Assembly (NCBI RefSeq): GCF_029338555.1 | Contig: NZ_CP119989.1 | Coordinates: 1,240,001-1,304,000 of the forward strand | Reading direction: 5' to 3' | Length of the DNA stretch: 64,000 nt | DNA from: Halobaculum marinum | GTDB taxonomy: Archaea > Halobacteriota > Halobacteria > Halobacteriales > Haloferacaceae | Shown: one piece after another, positions 43,567-52,458 of the stretch | Numbering within the stretch: position 1 is the first letter of the stretch | How the letters are laid out: each line of letters opens with the position of its first letter | Made by a program: the position numbers and the translations under genes | The notes under the pieces: model-generated | Told to the model about the DNA's origin: nothing | Seen by the model: only the letters and a program-made list of their open reading frames with translations | Database searches by the model: none

Positions 43567-44391
43567 ATGAGCGACGAGTCCGTACCCGTGACGCGGCGAG
43601 GGGCGACCGCCCTGATCGTCGGGATGGCGCTGGCCGGCTGTGCCAGCGGGTCGCCCACGAACCGACCGACGGCAGCCCTCCAAGAGGAGGCGGACGGCGA
43701 GACCGTCCGCGGGTACGTCGGGTCGTACCACTGGGGCTTCTTCCTACTCGACGGCGACGGCGCCGAGGTCGACCGACTGACGCTCGCTCCGGGGGACGAA
43801 CTCCGGCTCACGCTGTTCAACGTGGAGGCAGAGGCCGCGGTCGAGGCGCTCCCGAGCGGGGTCCGCGACGGCATTCCCGACGAGGAGGAGCGCGCGCGGC
43901 GCAACGTGGCGGCGCTCCCCGACCCGCGCGGGACCGACTTGGAGACGCTCCACGAGGCCGCGGAAGCCTCCTACCCGGACCACGGACTCGCGATCGTCGA
44001 CGACGAGTCCCTCCGAACTGGAGCGGTCGGTCCAGGCCACGGTCCCGGAGGGGGGCACCACGGTCCGCACGGAGGGTGGGGACCGGGTGGTGCAGGACCG
44101 GGTGGTCCGGGATCGGGCGGGCCCGGCGGACCGGGCGGCGGTGGATCACCGTCGACACCTCGCGGCCCCGGGCCGTCGGGGATGGGGGGACCGGGTGGCT
44201 GCTGGGGCGCCGGCGCCGGGTGGACGCTCGCGCCGCCGACGTACCTGTGGCACCATGCGACCGTCCCAGCCGAGGTGGGGTTCGTCGTCGACACGACCGG
44301 CTCCTTCGGCTTCGTGTGCACCGTCTACTGCGGCTACGGTCACCCCTACATGGTCGAACCCGGCCGGATCGTCGTTGGCGACGGGAGCTAA
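43567..44391 (+). CDS. Cu-A-type cupredoxin lipoprotein with His/Gly-rich insertion
   Basis: A 274-residue protein. The N-terminus carries a twin-arginine and lipobox signal, PVTRRGATALIVGMALAGC (Cys25), so export by Tat and lipid anchoring are likely. The rest looks like a cupredoxin. The C-terminal C251-x3-C255-x3-H259-x2-M262 (CTVYCGYGHPYM) is the Cu-A loop of cytochrome oxidase subunit II and nitrous oxide reductase. DHGLAI (His139) is a candidate for the other His ligand. Between them, residues 151-218 are a Gly/Pro/His insertion including HHGPHGGWGPGG. It has no TM hairpin or oxidase neighbours. Electron transfer or copper handling outside the cell is inferred. Confidence 0.75.
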   Translation: MSDESVPVTRRGATALIVGMALAGCASGSPTNRPTAALQEEADGETVRGYVGSYHWGFFLLDGDGAEVDRLTLAPGDELRLTLFNVEAEAAVEALPSGVRDGIPDEEERARRNVAALPDPRGTDLETLHEAAEASYPDHGLAIVDDESLRTGAVGPGHGPGGGHHGPHGGWGPGGAGPGGPGSGGPGGPGGGGSPSTPRGPGPSGMGGPGGCWGAGAGWTLAPPTYLWHHATVPAEVGFVVDTTGSFGFVCTVYCGYGHPYMVEPGRIVVGDGS

Positions 44392-44444
44392 CCGAGGAGG
44401 TCGAGGGTTCGACGAGCGACCGCCGCACGCGGTGCAGCCGGCGG

Positions 44445-45722
44445 TCAGTCGTCGCTCGCGGTCGCCCCCGCCTCTCGCCCGTCGTCGGCGCCGTGGTCGC
44501 CGACGACCAGCAGCGCGCCACCGACGACGACGACGCCGACGGCGACCGCGAGCGAGACACCGCGGACGGCGCCCGCGTAGCCCAGCGAGTCGGTGAGGAG
44601 GGTGACGACCGCCCCCATCGCGACCGGTGCGCCGGTCGACCCGACGCGCCCGACCGACTCCCCGAGGCTGACGAGGCCGCCGCGAAGGTCGTCGCTCGCG
44701 AGGCCAGTGATCGCCGAGCGGTACAGCGTGAGCGCGACCGAGAAGCCCGCGCCGACCGGGACACCTGCGAGGAGTGCGGCCGGCACGGATGGCGCCAGCG
44801 CGAGCCCCGCCAGCCCGACCGCCCCGACGACGAGCGAGGCGAACGTCGGCGCGGTCCGCCCGAACCGAGCGGTGATCCGCCCGGTTTGGGTCGTCGCGAC
44901 GGCACTCGTGACCGAGGCGACGGCGACGAGCGCGCCCGCCGCGCCGGGGGTTCCGCCGAGCAGGCGCACGACGACGATGGAGTTGTAGGTGAGGAAGGCG
45001 AACCAGAGGAACCCCGGCGTCGCCCGTCCGACCAGCGTCGCGGCCACCGCGGGGCGCGTCGCGAGCGACAGGAGGGCGCGGACGCCGCTCGTGTCGTCGT
45101 CAGTCGACGCGTCGTCGTCCCCGCCGCCGAGGTCTGCGGACTCGTCGAACAGAAGCCAGACGGCGGCGGCGACGGGGAGCGCGGCGGCGTAGAGCGCGAA
45201 CGGGAACCACCACGCCACAGCGACCAGCACACCAGACAGCAGGGGGAACACGGTGAGCGACGCGCCGACGGCGGTGAAGCGGACGCCCTGCGCGGCGGAC
45301 TCGCGAGCGCCCGAGAACAGGTCGCCAGTCGCGGTGATCAGGATCGGGCCGATGCCGGTGTAGCCGACGCCCTGCAGGAGGCGGAGACCGAGTGCGACCC
45401 GGAAGTCGGTCGTCAGCGTCAACGCGACGCCGGCGAGGCCGAACAGCGCGAGGCCGGCGGCCAGCACCGGCTTGCGCCCGTAGCGGTCGGCGAGGACGCC
45501 AGACAGCGGGATACAGACGATGCCGGGTGCGGTGAACGCCGACAGGAGGAGCGCGACCTCGGCGGGCGGGACGCCGTACGGCCCCGCGAGCGTCTCGACG
45601 ACCGGCGAGACGACCGACGCGCCCATCGGCGAGATGAGCGACGCCAGTAGCAACAGCCGGAAGTCCTGGTCGGCGAGCACGTCGGCGTCGTCGCCGACGA
45701 CCCGACTGAGCGAGAGCGGCAC
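44445..45722 (-). CDS. MFS transporter
   Basis: A 425-residue protein with twelve hydrophobic spans. The GTG at 45722 starts VPLSLSRVVGDDADVLADQD, and VLADRYGRKPVLAAGL after span 2 is the MFS motif. It resembles drug exporter-type MFS proteins, with a gap of about 35 charged residues in the middle loop. Substrate unknown. It is divergent from an esterase gene over about 155 bases and converges on the Cu-A-like lipoprotein gene. Confidence 0.84.
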   Translation of the reverse strand: MPLSLSRVVGDDADVLADQDFRLLLLASLISPMGASVVSPVVETLAGPYGVPPAEVALLLSAFTAPGIVCIPLSGVLADRYGRKPVLAAGLALFGLAGVALTLTTDFRVALGLRLLQGVGYTGIGPILITATGDLFSGARESAAQGVRFTAVGASLTVFPLLSGVLVAVAWWFPFALYAAALPVAAAVWLLFDESADLGGGDDDASTDDDTSGVRALLSLATRPAVAATLVGRATPGFLWFAFLTYNSIVVVRLLGGTPGAAGALVAVASVTSAVATTQTGRITARFGRTAPTFASLVVGAVGLAGLALAPSVPAALLAGVPVGAGFSVALTLYRSAITGLASDDLRGGLVSLGESVGRVGSTGAPVAMGAVVTLLTDSLGYAGAVRGVSLAVAVGVVVVGGALLVVGDHGADDGREAGATASDD

Positions 45723-45878
45723 ACCGGGTGTCCGCGGTGCCCGCGCAAGAGCGGCACGGTCGCGGCGGTGGTCGCCGGAGCGCCACGCGACCCGACCCAC
45801 GCGACCCGACCCATGCGCCCGCCGCCGCAGGCCGTCCGATCCCGTGCGGTTCTTGTCCGACTCGCCCGTGTCGCTTGC

Positions 45879-46898
45879 ATGACCGACGCCGACCCGGCCG
45901 CGGACGCCGCGGGCGACGCCGACACGCAGGCTGCGCCACCCACAGACTCTCCCCCCCACCTCGACGACGACCTGGCGACTGTCGTCGCCGACATCGAGGC
46001 GCTCGGGGTGCCCCCGTGGCACGCCCTCTCTGTCGAGAGCGCCCGCCGGATCGAAGACGACCTGTTCGGCGGCGACGGCGATCCGGACGCCGCGCTCCCG
46101 GGCGCCGCGACGCTCGACCTCGCCGTCGACGGCCCGGACGGCGACGACCTGCCGGTGCGGGTGTACCGGCCCGAGGAGACGCCGGCGCCGACGCTCGTGT
46201 TCTTCCACGGCGGCGGCTGGTGTCTCGGCACGCTCGACTCTGCAGACGACCTCGCGCGCCGCCTGTGCCGCCGGGTCGGCGCAGTCGTCGTCTCCGTCGA
46301 CTACCGACTCGCGCCCGAACACCCGTTCCCCGCCCCCGTCGACGACGCGATCCGAGCGCTGGAGTGGACCCGCGAGCACGACGCCGAGTTCGGCGGCAAC
46401 GGTGTCGTCGGGGTCGCCGGCTCCTCGGCTGGGGCGAACCTCGCGGCGGCGGCGTCGCTGGCGACGCCCGAGGGGAATCTCCCAGCGGTCCAGACGCTGC
46501 TGTACCCGATCACCGACCGGGCGTTCACCACGGACTCCTACGAGGCGAACGCCGACGGCCCGCTCCTCACTCGCGAGGACATGCGCTACTTCTGGCAGAC
46601 GTACCTCCGGTCGGACGTGGACGCGGCCAACCCCTACGCCGCACCACTGCGCGCCGCCGACCTCGGGCACACCGCGCCCGCGGTCGTCGTCACCGGCGAG
46701 TGCGACCCGTTGCGCGACGACGGCGCCGCCTTCGCCGCCCGCCTCGACGACGCCGGCGTCGACGTGGCGCACCTCGACTACGAGGGGATGTGCCACGGCT
46801 TCCTGTCGTTCGCCGACGAGGTGGCCGCGGCCGACGCCGCGTTCGACGACCTCGCGGCGGCGACGCGCGAGCGGTTGGCGGCGGCCGACGGCGAGTGA
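45879..46898 (+). CDS. HSL-type alpha/beta hydrolase (esterase/lipase)
   Basis: A 339-residue esterase from ATG 45879 (MTDADPAADAAG). It has the HGGGW oxyanion motif at residues 110-114, DYRLAPEHPFPA, the GSSAG elbow with Ser183, GECDPLRDD (acid) and MCHGFL (His), the full hormone-sensitive-lipase (family IV) set. It is likely a cytoplasmic esterase for short acyl esters. Confidence 0.9.
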   Translation: MTDADPAADAAGDADTQAAPPTDSPPHLDDDLATVVADIEALGVPPWHALSVESARRIEDDLFGGDGDPDAALPGAATLDLAVDGPDGDDLPVRVYRPEETPAPTLVFFHGGGWCLGTLDSADDLARRLCRRVGAVVVSVDYRLAPEHPFPAPVDDAIRALEWTREHDAEFGGNGVVGVAGSSAGANLAAAASLATPEGNLPAVQTLLYPITDRAFTTDSYEANADGPLLTREDMRYFWQTYLRSDVDAANPYAAPLRAADLGHTAPAVVVTGECDPLRDDGAAFAARLDDAGVDVAHLDYEGMCHGFLSFADEVAAADAAFDDLAAATRERLAAADGE

Positions 46899-46946
46899 GC
46901 CTCGGCCGGCGACCGCAGTCGCCTCGGCGCAGGGGCCGCGCTCCCC

Positions 46947-47960
46947 TCACTCGTCGTCGTCGATGCGGAGCGCGGCGACCAGCCGAGCGGTGACGACCGC
47001 CGCGACCACGTCGAGCGCTCCCGCCTCGTCGGCGGACTCGTCGCCGAAGATGCCGAGCGGAATCGTGCCGCCGGCGACGTCGTAGTGACCGCCACAGCTC
47101 CCCACGTCGCTGAACGCCCGTCTGAGCACCTCGCCGATGTGGATCCGCGCGTCCGGCGAGCGCGCGCTCAGGTGGATCTTGTCGTGGACGACGCCGAAGA
47201 CGATGGCCGTCTCGACGCCCTCCAGCGTGGCGAGGTAGTCGGCCGCCTGCGGGAGCGCGTCGCGCTCGCCCGTCCGACCGACACCCGAGACGAGCACCGA
47301 GCGCTCGATCCGTCGGTTCGAGATGGCGGTGGCGATGGTGTCGAGCGTCTCCCCCGTGACCGACGGCGTGGACAGCTTCCGGAGCAGTTCTCGGTCGGCG
47401 TCGTCGTGGAGGAACGCCGCGGCCTCGTACTCTGCACGTGTCACGCCGCGGAGAAACTCCAGCGTCTCGCGACGGATCGCGAACAACAGCGCCGTCGCGA
47501 GCGTCGCGTCGAGGGGGACGTCGAGGCTGCGGACGTACTCCGTCAGGATCGTCGCCGCGGCGCCCGTCCCCTCGCGGTGGTCGACGAACCGCGCGTCGAT
47601 CGACTCCGTAGGGTGGTGGTCGATGACGATGTCGACCGGCGTGCCCGGCGGCACGTCGTTGTTCTCCCCGGGGTGTGAGTGATCGACGAACGCGAGCAAC
47701 GTGTCTCCGGGCCTGTCGACGACGATTTCCGGGTCGAACGGCACGAGGTCGATGTCGAGCAGGTTCACGAACGCGCGATTCTGCTGGTGGGAGATGTCGC
47801 CGCTGTAGAGGATCCGCCGCTCGTCGATGCCGGCGGCGGCGGCGATCCGGCCGAGCGCCATCGCGCTCGCCAGACAGTCCGGGTCGGGGTTGTTGTGGCA
47901 GACGATGTTGATCTCGTTCGCCCCCGCGAGCAGGTCGTGGAGCCGGTGGGGCGCGTCCAT
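46947..47960 (-). CDS. DHH/DHHA1 phosphoesterase (NrnA/RecJ-like)
   Basis: A 337-residue enzyme. ATG 47960 (MDAPHRLHDLLAG) is favoured; an upstream ATG at 48008 is possible. DHH motifs are HNNPDPDCLAS, the Asp of VDHSHPG, and VIDHHPTES. The DHHA1 domain ends with GSCGGHYDVAGG. Such enzymes hydrolyse oligonucleotides, pAp or cyclic dinucleotide products using Mn; the exact substrate is open. Confidence 0.86.
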   Translation of the reverse strand: MDAPHRLHDLLAGANEINIVCHNNPDPDCLASAMALGRIAAAAGIDERRILYSGDISHQQNRAFVNLLDIDLVPFDPEIVVDRPGDTLLAFVDHSHPGENNDVPPGTPVDIVIDHHPTESIDARFVDHREGTGAAATILTEYVRSLDVPLDATLATALLFAIRRETLEFLRGVTRAEYEAAAFLHDDADRELLRKLSTPSVTGETLDTIATAISNRRIERSVLVSGVGRTGERDALPQAADYLATLEGVETAIVFGVVHDKIHLSARSPDARIHIGEVLRRAFSDVGSCGGHYDVAGGTIPLGIFGDESADEAGALDVVAAVVTARLVAALRIDDDE

Positions 47961-48045
47961 CTGTCGACCTACGCCGCGAACTCTGTTAGGTGTGGTGACA
48001 ATTCGCATGCCTCGCGTGTCGCTCACGACGGAGCCACGTCGCCCC

Positions 48046-48780
48046 TCACGCGTCGAGTGCGGTCGCGACCGCTTTGACTACTGTCGGGTCGTCCGTCCAG
48101 AAGCCGGTGTAGGCGTCGCCAGTCTCGCGGGCGACGAGGCCGCACGCACGCTCCTCGTGGCCGCCGCCGTCGAACGCCAGCACCCAGAAGCGGGCGAGCG
48201 GGTCGTCCTCGCCCTCCTCGAGCGCGTGGTAAGTGATGCCGGGGACGGCCGGTGGCTCCCAGTCGGCGGCGCCGTAGACGTGGACGTCGAGCGCGGTGTC
48301 GTCGACGAGCACGCGGTACACCGGCAACTGCGTGCGGAACGTCGAGAGCGACTGGAAGCAGACGCGCAGCGTCCCGTGGCCGACGCGGTAGGCGCGGTCT
48401 TCGATCTCGCGGCTGACCGCGAGCAGTTCCCGTCTGCGTATCGACGTGAACACGGTGTCGTCGAGCGCGTCGAAGAACACCCGGTACCCCTCCGAGACGC
48501 CGTCGCGCTCGCCCGGGCGAGCGATCGGCGGTTCGAGCAGACTGTCCACGTCGGCGAGGCTCACCATCCCGGCGAAGGTGCCGTCCTCCTCGACGACGAG
48601 AAACGGGTCGGGACCGTCCGGTGGGAGCGTCTCCGTGGCGACCTCGACGTTCCGGTTCGGGAACCGGTCGAGCACGTCGTCGTCGCCCTCGCGACGGTAC
48701 ACGGTGAACCGACGCCCGCGGTCGGTCAGACCGCGGAGCAGGGAGTCGAGGGTGTCGCCCGACTGGTCGGGGGTCGTCAC
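48046..48780 (-). CDS. DICT domain sensory protein
   Basis: A 244-residue protein with GTG start. The DICT sensory domain reads VYRREGDDDVLDRFPNRNVE then LAVSREIEDRAYRVGHGTL and ALDVHVYG. DICT domains are linked with diguanylate-cyclase and two-component signalling or light/redox responses. Its start overlaps the stop of the winged-helix gene at 48777 by 4 bases, so the two proteins are made together and likely act as a sensor/regulator pair. Confidence 0.82.
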   Translation of the reverse strand: MTTPDQSGDTLDSLLRGLTDRGRRFTVYRREGDDDVLDRFPNRNVEVATETLPPDGPDPFLVVEEDGTFAGMVSLADVDSLLEPPIARPGERDGVSEGYRVFFDALDDTVFTSIRRRELLAVSREIEDRAYRVGHGTLRVCFQSLSTFRTQLPVYRVLVDDTALDVHVYGAADWEPPAVPGITYHALEEGEDDPLARFWVLAFDGGGHEERACGLVARETGDAYTGFWTDDPTVVKAVATALDA

Positions 48781-49172
48781 CGTCGGTGCGCAGACTCTGC
48801 GGCGATGCTCCGCCGGACGAGGTCGGCGACGTCTGGCGGGACCTCGGTCGGGGCGACTACCCTCGACTCAGGGTCGTACGCGATCAGCCCCACGTCAGCG
48901 AGCACCGGAAGGTCCACGTGGTGGAGTCTGACGGCGATCCGGTCGCGCTCGGCGGGCGATCCAACACCGTTCGACTCGCTGACCTCCCAGCCGAGAAGCA
49001 CCGTCGCGATGTCGTCAACGTGACGCACGCCGCTGTCGAGGAGGATTGCCATCGTTCGCCGCCGCCCCCGCCCGGCTAACGCCCGGTACAGGTCGTCTTC
49101 CGCCAGCAACTGGGACACCTCTGCGGCCGGCCCGGGCGACGACTGTTCCGTCCAATCTACGTCGTCTCCCAT
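48777..49172 (-). CDS. DUF7344-type winged-helix regulator
   Basis: A 131-residue protein. LYRALAGRGRRRTMAILLDS and IAVRLHHVDLPVLADVGLIAYD are the helix and wing parts of the haloarchaeal DUF7344 domain (the 35445 gene has the same LHHVxLPxLxDxGL pattern). It is coupled to the DICT protein by a 4-base overlap and probably transduces its signal to transcription. The upstream 109-base spacer (49173-49281) holds its promoter but no clear TATA box. Confidence 0.8.
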   Translation of the reverse strand: MGDDVDWTEQSSPGPAAEVSQLLAEDDLYRALAGRGRRRTMAILLDSGVRHVDDIATVLLGWEVSESNGVGSPAERDRIAVRLHHVDLPVLADVGLIAYDPESRVVAPTEVPPDVADLVRRSIAAESAHRR

Positions 49173-49281
49173 ACTGTGTGGCTAGAAGCACCGCTGTTAG
49201 TTAACGAATCGTACAGATTTCTGACCTGTTAGCTGTCCTCGGAGCCGACTGTCCGCCGAGGGGACACCGGCGGCTCGTGAC

Positions 49282-50349
49282 TCACCGACCGGCGGACAGG
49301 CGCTCGTAGACCCCCCACGAGGCGTCCTCGGTCGGCGGGTCGACGCGCTCGCCGTCGACGAACACACCGCTGCCCGCAGTCACGTCGCCCACGACGCCGA
49401 CGGGCGTCCCTCGCGCCTGCAACGCCGCGACCACGCGGTCGACGGCGTCGGGGTCGACGGCGAGCAACAGCGTCCCCGACGTGGTGCACGCCCACGGGTC
49501 GATGTCGAGCGCGCGGCAGGTCGCCAGCGCCGCGTCGACCGTCGGGACTGACGCGCGGTCCACGTCGATCCGGACGCCTGCCGCCGCGGCTGTCTCGCAC
49601 AGCGCGCCGCGCAAGCCGCCCTCCGTCGCGTCGTGCATCGCCGTGACCCCTGCCGCGGCGTCGCCCGACCGGGCCGCCTCGCGCCCCGCCGTCGCGGCCG
49701 CGAGCGCGTCGCGGACGACGCTCGTCTCGTCGATTAAGGCGGCCGCCTCGGCGAGTGTCGACTCGTCGAGGCCGCGGTCGGCCAGCGCGTCGGGGAACAC
49801 CGACGCGAACAGGCCGGCGGTCTCCACAGCGGGCCCCTTCGTGACGAGCAGGCGGTCGCCCGGGCGAGCGCCGTCGGGTCGGATCACGTCGTCGTGGTCG
49901 CCGACGCCGAGCACCGTGGCCGCCCCCACCCACGGGAGCGACGCGCCGGGGTAGCGGGCGGTGTGGCCCGTCGGGACGGCGACGCCGAGCGCCTCGCACT
50001 CGGCGGTCATCGCCGCCCAGAAGGCGGCGAACTCGTCGTCGGACACCTCCTGCGGGAGCGCGAACGACGGGCACAGGTGGGTCGGCGCGACCCCCGACAC
50101 CGCCACGTCGCCGAGGGCGAACGACAGCGCGAACCGGCCCGCCCGCTCGTACCCCAACTCGGGGAGCAGCGAGATGGGGTCGGTTGCACAGACGACCGCC
50201 CGGTCGGCCACGTCGAGCACGCCGAAGTCGACGCCGTGGGCGGGGCCGACGCGCACGTCGTCGCGGTCGGCGCCCAGCGCGGGACGCACCACCGACTCGA
50301 ACGTGTCGCGGTCGACCTTCCCCCGACGGGGGGTGCGGTCGTCGGTCAT
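49282..50349 (-). CDS. AIR synthase-related protein (HypE/ThiL/SelD-like)
   Basis: A 355-residue protein from ATG 50349. DFGVLDVADRAVVCATDPISL and SFALGDVAVSGVAPTHLC match the N-domain of PurM/HypE/ThiL-family ATP-grasp-like enzymes, and MHDATEGGLRGALCETA is the glycine-rich C-domain signature. It should bind ATP and a small molecule. No hyp genes are near, so thiamine-phosphate kinase-like or a novel role is possible. Confidence 0.83.
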   Translation of the reverse strand: MTDDRTPRRGKVDRDTFESVVRPALGADRDDVRVGPAHGVDFGVLDVADRAVVCATDPISLLPELGYERAGRFALSFALGDVAVSGVAPTHLCPSFALPQEVSDDEFAAFWAAMTAECEALGVAVPTGHTARYPGASLPWVGAATVLGVGDHDDVIRPDGARPGDRLLVTKGPAVETAGLFASVFPDALADRGLDESTLAEAAALIDETSVVRDALAAATAGREAARSGDAAAGVTAMHDATEGGLRGALCETAAAAGVRIDVDRASVPTVDAALATCRALDIDPWACTTSGTLLLAVDPDAVDRVVAALQARGTPVGVVGDVTAGSGVFVDGERVDPPTEDASWGVYERLSAGR

Positions 50350-50398
50350 GTGTCGACGTGCCGGGCGCCGCCTCAAAGCGGTTCCGTCACGGTGTCGC

Positions 50399-51886
50399 TC
50401 AAAAGCGCGGCGCCATCGGGTGCGCCACCTCGTGTTCGGTCCTCGGGTCCGGTCGGTCCAGCGTCGCCTCGTGGCCGTCGGGCCAGCGGACGGTGACGCG
50501 TTCGGGGCGCTCCTCGCCCAAGCCGACGTGCGCCACCGGTTCCATCTGGCACAGGTAGCCAGAGCCCGCACAGACGACCTTCCGGGTGGTTCGGGAGGCG
50601 GTCTCGACGGTGACGGTCGCTCCGCGAGCGGGCGCGCCGTACTGGGTGGTCGGGCGGACGCGCAGCCAGTCGTTCTCCGTCGCCTCCGGGACGGTGTACA
50701 GGGTGAGCGGCTGGGCGGCGAGTTCGCCGTGGACCACCAACAACTCCAGCGCGCCGTCGCCGTCGAAGTCCGCGACGGCGGCGCCGGTGCCGAGTCCTCT
50801 CGGCTCGGTCGCCGCGCCGGCGCCGAGTGTCGTCCACCCGTCGTCGGTCTTGCGGAACAGCCGGTTCTCGCCGCCCATCACGTTGCAGAACAGCTCCTCG
50901 CGACCGTCGTTGTCGAAGTCGGCGGCGACGAGCGTCCGCACCCGCGTCGTTGACGCGAGGTCGGCTGGGGCGGCGTCGATGAACGTATCGAGGCCGCCGT
51001 CCGGGCGGGTCCCCTCCGGCGGGCGCGGCGTGTCGTCGAGGTTGGGACGGTCGGCGTCGCGCACTCCGTCCGTCGCGTCCGGCCCGCCGCCGGGGCGTGC
51101 GGTCCCGTCCGGGTCCGTCGTGAACAGCCGACTCGGCGTCTCCCACCCGCCGACCGCGAGGTCGCCGTCGGCGACCGTGACCCCGCGGGCGTTCGTCCCC
51201 GGGTCGGCCACCCCCACCGCCTCGGCGACGTCGCGGAAGTGGCCCGTCTCGTTGCGGAACAGGCGGTTTCGACCCCGGTCGACGCCGACGAACAGGTCCA
51301 TCCGGTCGGAGACGAGCGGGCCGGCGTACAGCGAGCGCGCGCCGGCCTCGACGTCGAGGCCGACTGCGCCTGCCATGTCAGAGAGTTCGCCGTCGTCGCC
51401 CAGTTCGTAGAAGCGCGAGGGGAGCCCGTAACAGGCGACGAACACGCCGTAGCGGCCGGTGCCGTAGCGGTCGATTGCGGCGACCGAGCGGCCGGCGCGG
51501 AAGTTGCCTCGACTGGCGTTGACCGCGAGGCCGAACAGGTCGCGCCAGCGCACGTCGGGGTGGTCCGGGCGCACGTCGACCGGGTCGAGGAGGAGGTCGG
51601 TGTCGCGCGTGCGCCCCTCGTAGGCGTTCGTGTTGTGGACGTACACTTCCTCGGCGCCGTCGGCGTCGAGGTCGGCGGCGACGACGCCGATGGCGTGGCG
51701 CCCCTCGTCGGCGACGGCGGGCGTCGCCACGTCGTGGAGGGCACCATCTCGCCACGTGAGGAGTCGGTTGGCCGGCCCGTGCCCGGTGACGAGCGCGCAG
51801 GGTCCGCTCACACCGGGAGTGACGGCGACCCCGTAGCCGCGGTGGGGCGTGTCGTCGGCGACGTCCTCGGACCGGTCCGCGAACAC
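50399..51886 (-). CDS. FG-GAP/VCBS repeat protein with ASPIC/UnbV domain (CRTAC1-like)
   Basis: A 495-residue protein with GTG start. Ca-binding-like FG-GAP repeats include VVAADLDADGAEEVYVHNTN, LVAADFDNDGREELFCNV and AVADFDGDGALELLVV. The C-terminus has the ASPIC/UnbV motif VTVRWPDGHEATLDRP. Relatives are usually exported, but I see no signal peptide or membrane segment here. The product could be cytoplasmic or exported by another route. It precedes the HypE-like gene by about 50 bases. Confidence 0.82.
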   Translation of the reverse strand: MFADRSEDVADDTPHRGYGVAVTPGVSGPCALVTGHGPANRLLTWRDGALHDVATPAVADEGRHAIGVVAADLDADGAEEVYVHNTNAYEGRTRDTDLLLDPVDVRPDHPDVRWRDLFGLAVNASRGNFRAGRSVAAIDRYGTGRYGVFVACYGLPSRFYELGDDGELSDMAGAVGLDVEAGARSLYAGPLVSDRMDLFVGVDRGRNRLFRNETGHFRDVAEAVGVADPGTNARGVTVADGDLAVGGWETPSRLFTTDPDGTARPGGGPDATDGVRDADRPNLDDTPRPPEGTRPDGGLDTFIDAAPADLASTTRVRTLVAADFDNDGREELFCNVMGGENRLFRKTDDGWTTLGAGAATEPRGLGTGAAVADFDGDGALELLVVHGELAAQPLTLYTVPEATENDWLRVRPTTQYGAPARGATVTVETASRTTRKVVCAGSGYLCQMEPVAHVGLGEERPERVTVRWPDGHEATLDRPDPRTEHEVAHPMAPRF

Positions 51887-51975
51887 GCGCGGTGCTCAGA
51901 GGCCGTTGCACAAGAGCGCTCCGTTCCGCCCCCCGAGGAACAACGCTTTTCGGACGCCGGACCGAACGCCGGCGT

Positions 51976-52371
51976 ATGGCAGACGACGACCCGACGGACG
52001 CAGGCGAGGGCGACGAGGGAGAGGCAGAGGAGAAGTCCTTCCGCGAGCGGGTCGAAGAGATCCGCGAGCGACGCGAACAAGAGCGCGAGGAGGGCGAGGG
52101 CGGCGCGCCCTCCCCCGAGGAGATGATGGGCGGCGGCGGCCCCGGCGGCATGGGCGGCGGCAACCCGTTCGCGCAGATGATGGGCGGCATGATGGGCGGC
52201 GGCGGCCCCGGCGGCATGGGCGGCGGACAGCCCGGGATGGGCGGCCCCGGCGCCCGCGAGGAGGAGTCGGTCGGTAACGAGGAACTGGTGCGCGAGGTGC
52301 GCCAGCTCCGCGACGAGGTGCGCGACGCGACGCGGCAGCTCCAGCGGATCGCACAGGCACTGGAAGACTAA
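51976..52371 (+). CDS. Acidic protein with Met/Gly-rich repeats, unknown function
   Basis: A 131-residue protein from ATG 51976 (MADDDPTDAGEGDEG). It has three parts: an acidic helix with coiled-coil character (RERVEEIRERREQEREEG), a Met/Gly repeat region with two copies of a GGGGPGGMGGG-like unit joined by FAQMMGGMMG, and a C-terminal coiled coil (EELVREVRQLRDEVRDATRQ). I recall similar Gly/Met-rich haloarchaeal proteins but no function. Met-rich repeats could bind Cu(I) or form flexible linkers. Confidence 0.72.
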   Translation: MADDDPTDAGEGDEGEAEEKSFRERVEEIRERREQEREEGEGGAPSPEEMMGGGGPGGMGGGNPFAQMMGGMMGGGGPGGMGGGQPGMGGPGAREEESVGNEELVREVRQLRDEVRDATRQLQRIAQALED

Positions 52372-52458
52372 CGCGAGACGCGAGCGGAGCGAGCGTTTCA
52401 GCACTCGACGACATTCTTGCGATGACGCGTCACGCGACCCGACAGCGCTGGCGCCGAG

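Noticed and set aside
43560-45650. A 696-codon plus-strand frame spanning the Cu-A gene and the MFS gene
   Set aside because: The Arg/Gly/Asp-rich sequence crosses two genes with strong family evidence in other frames.
52137-52250. Repeated GGC-rich units taken at first as a tandem DNA repeat
   Set aside because: The repetition comes from codons for the Gly/Met stretch of the 51976 protein, not an independent DNA repeat.
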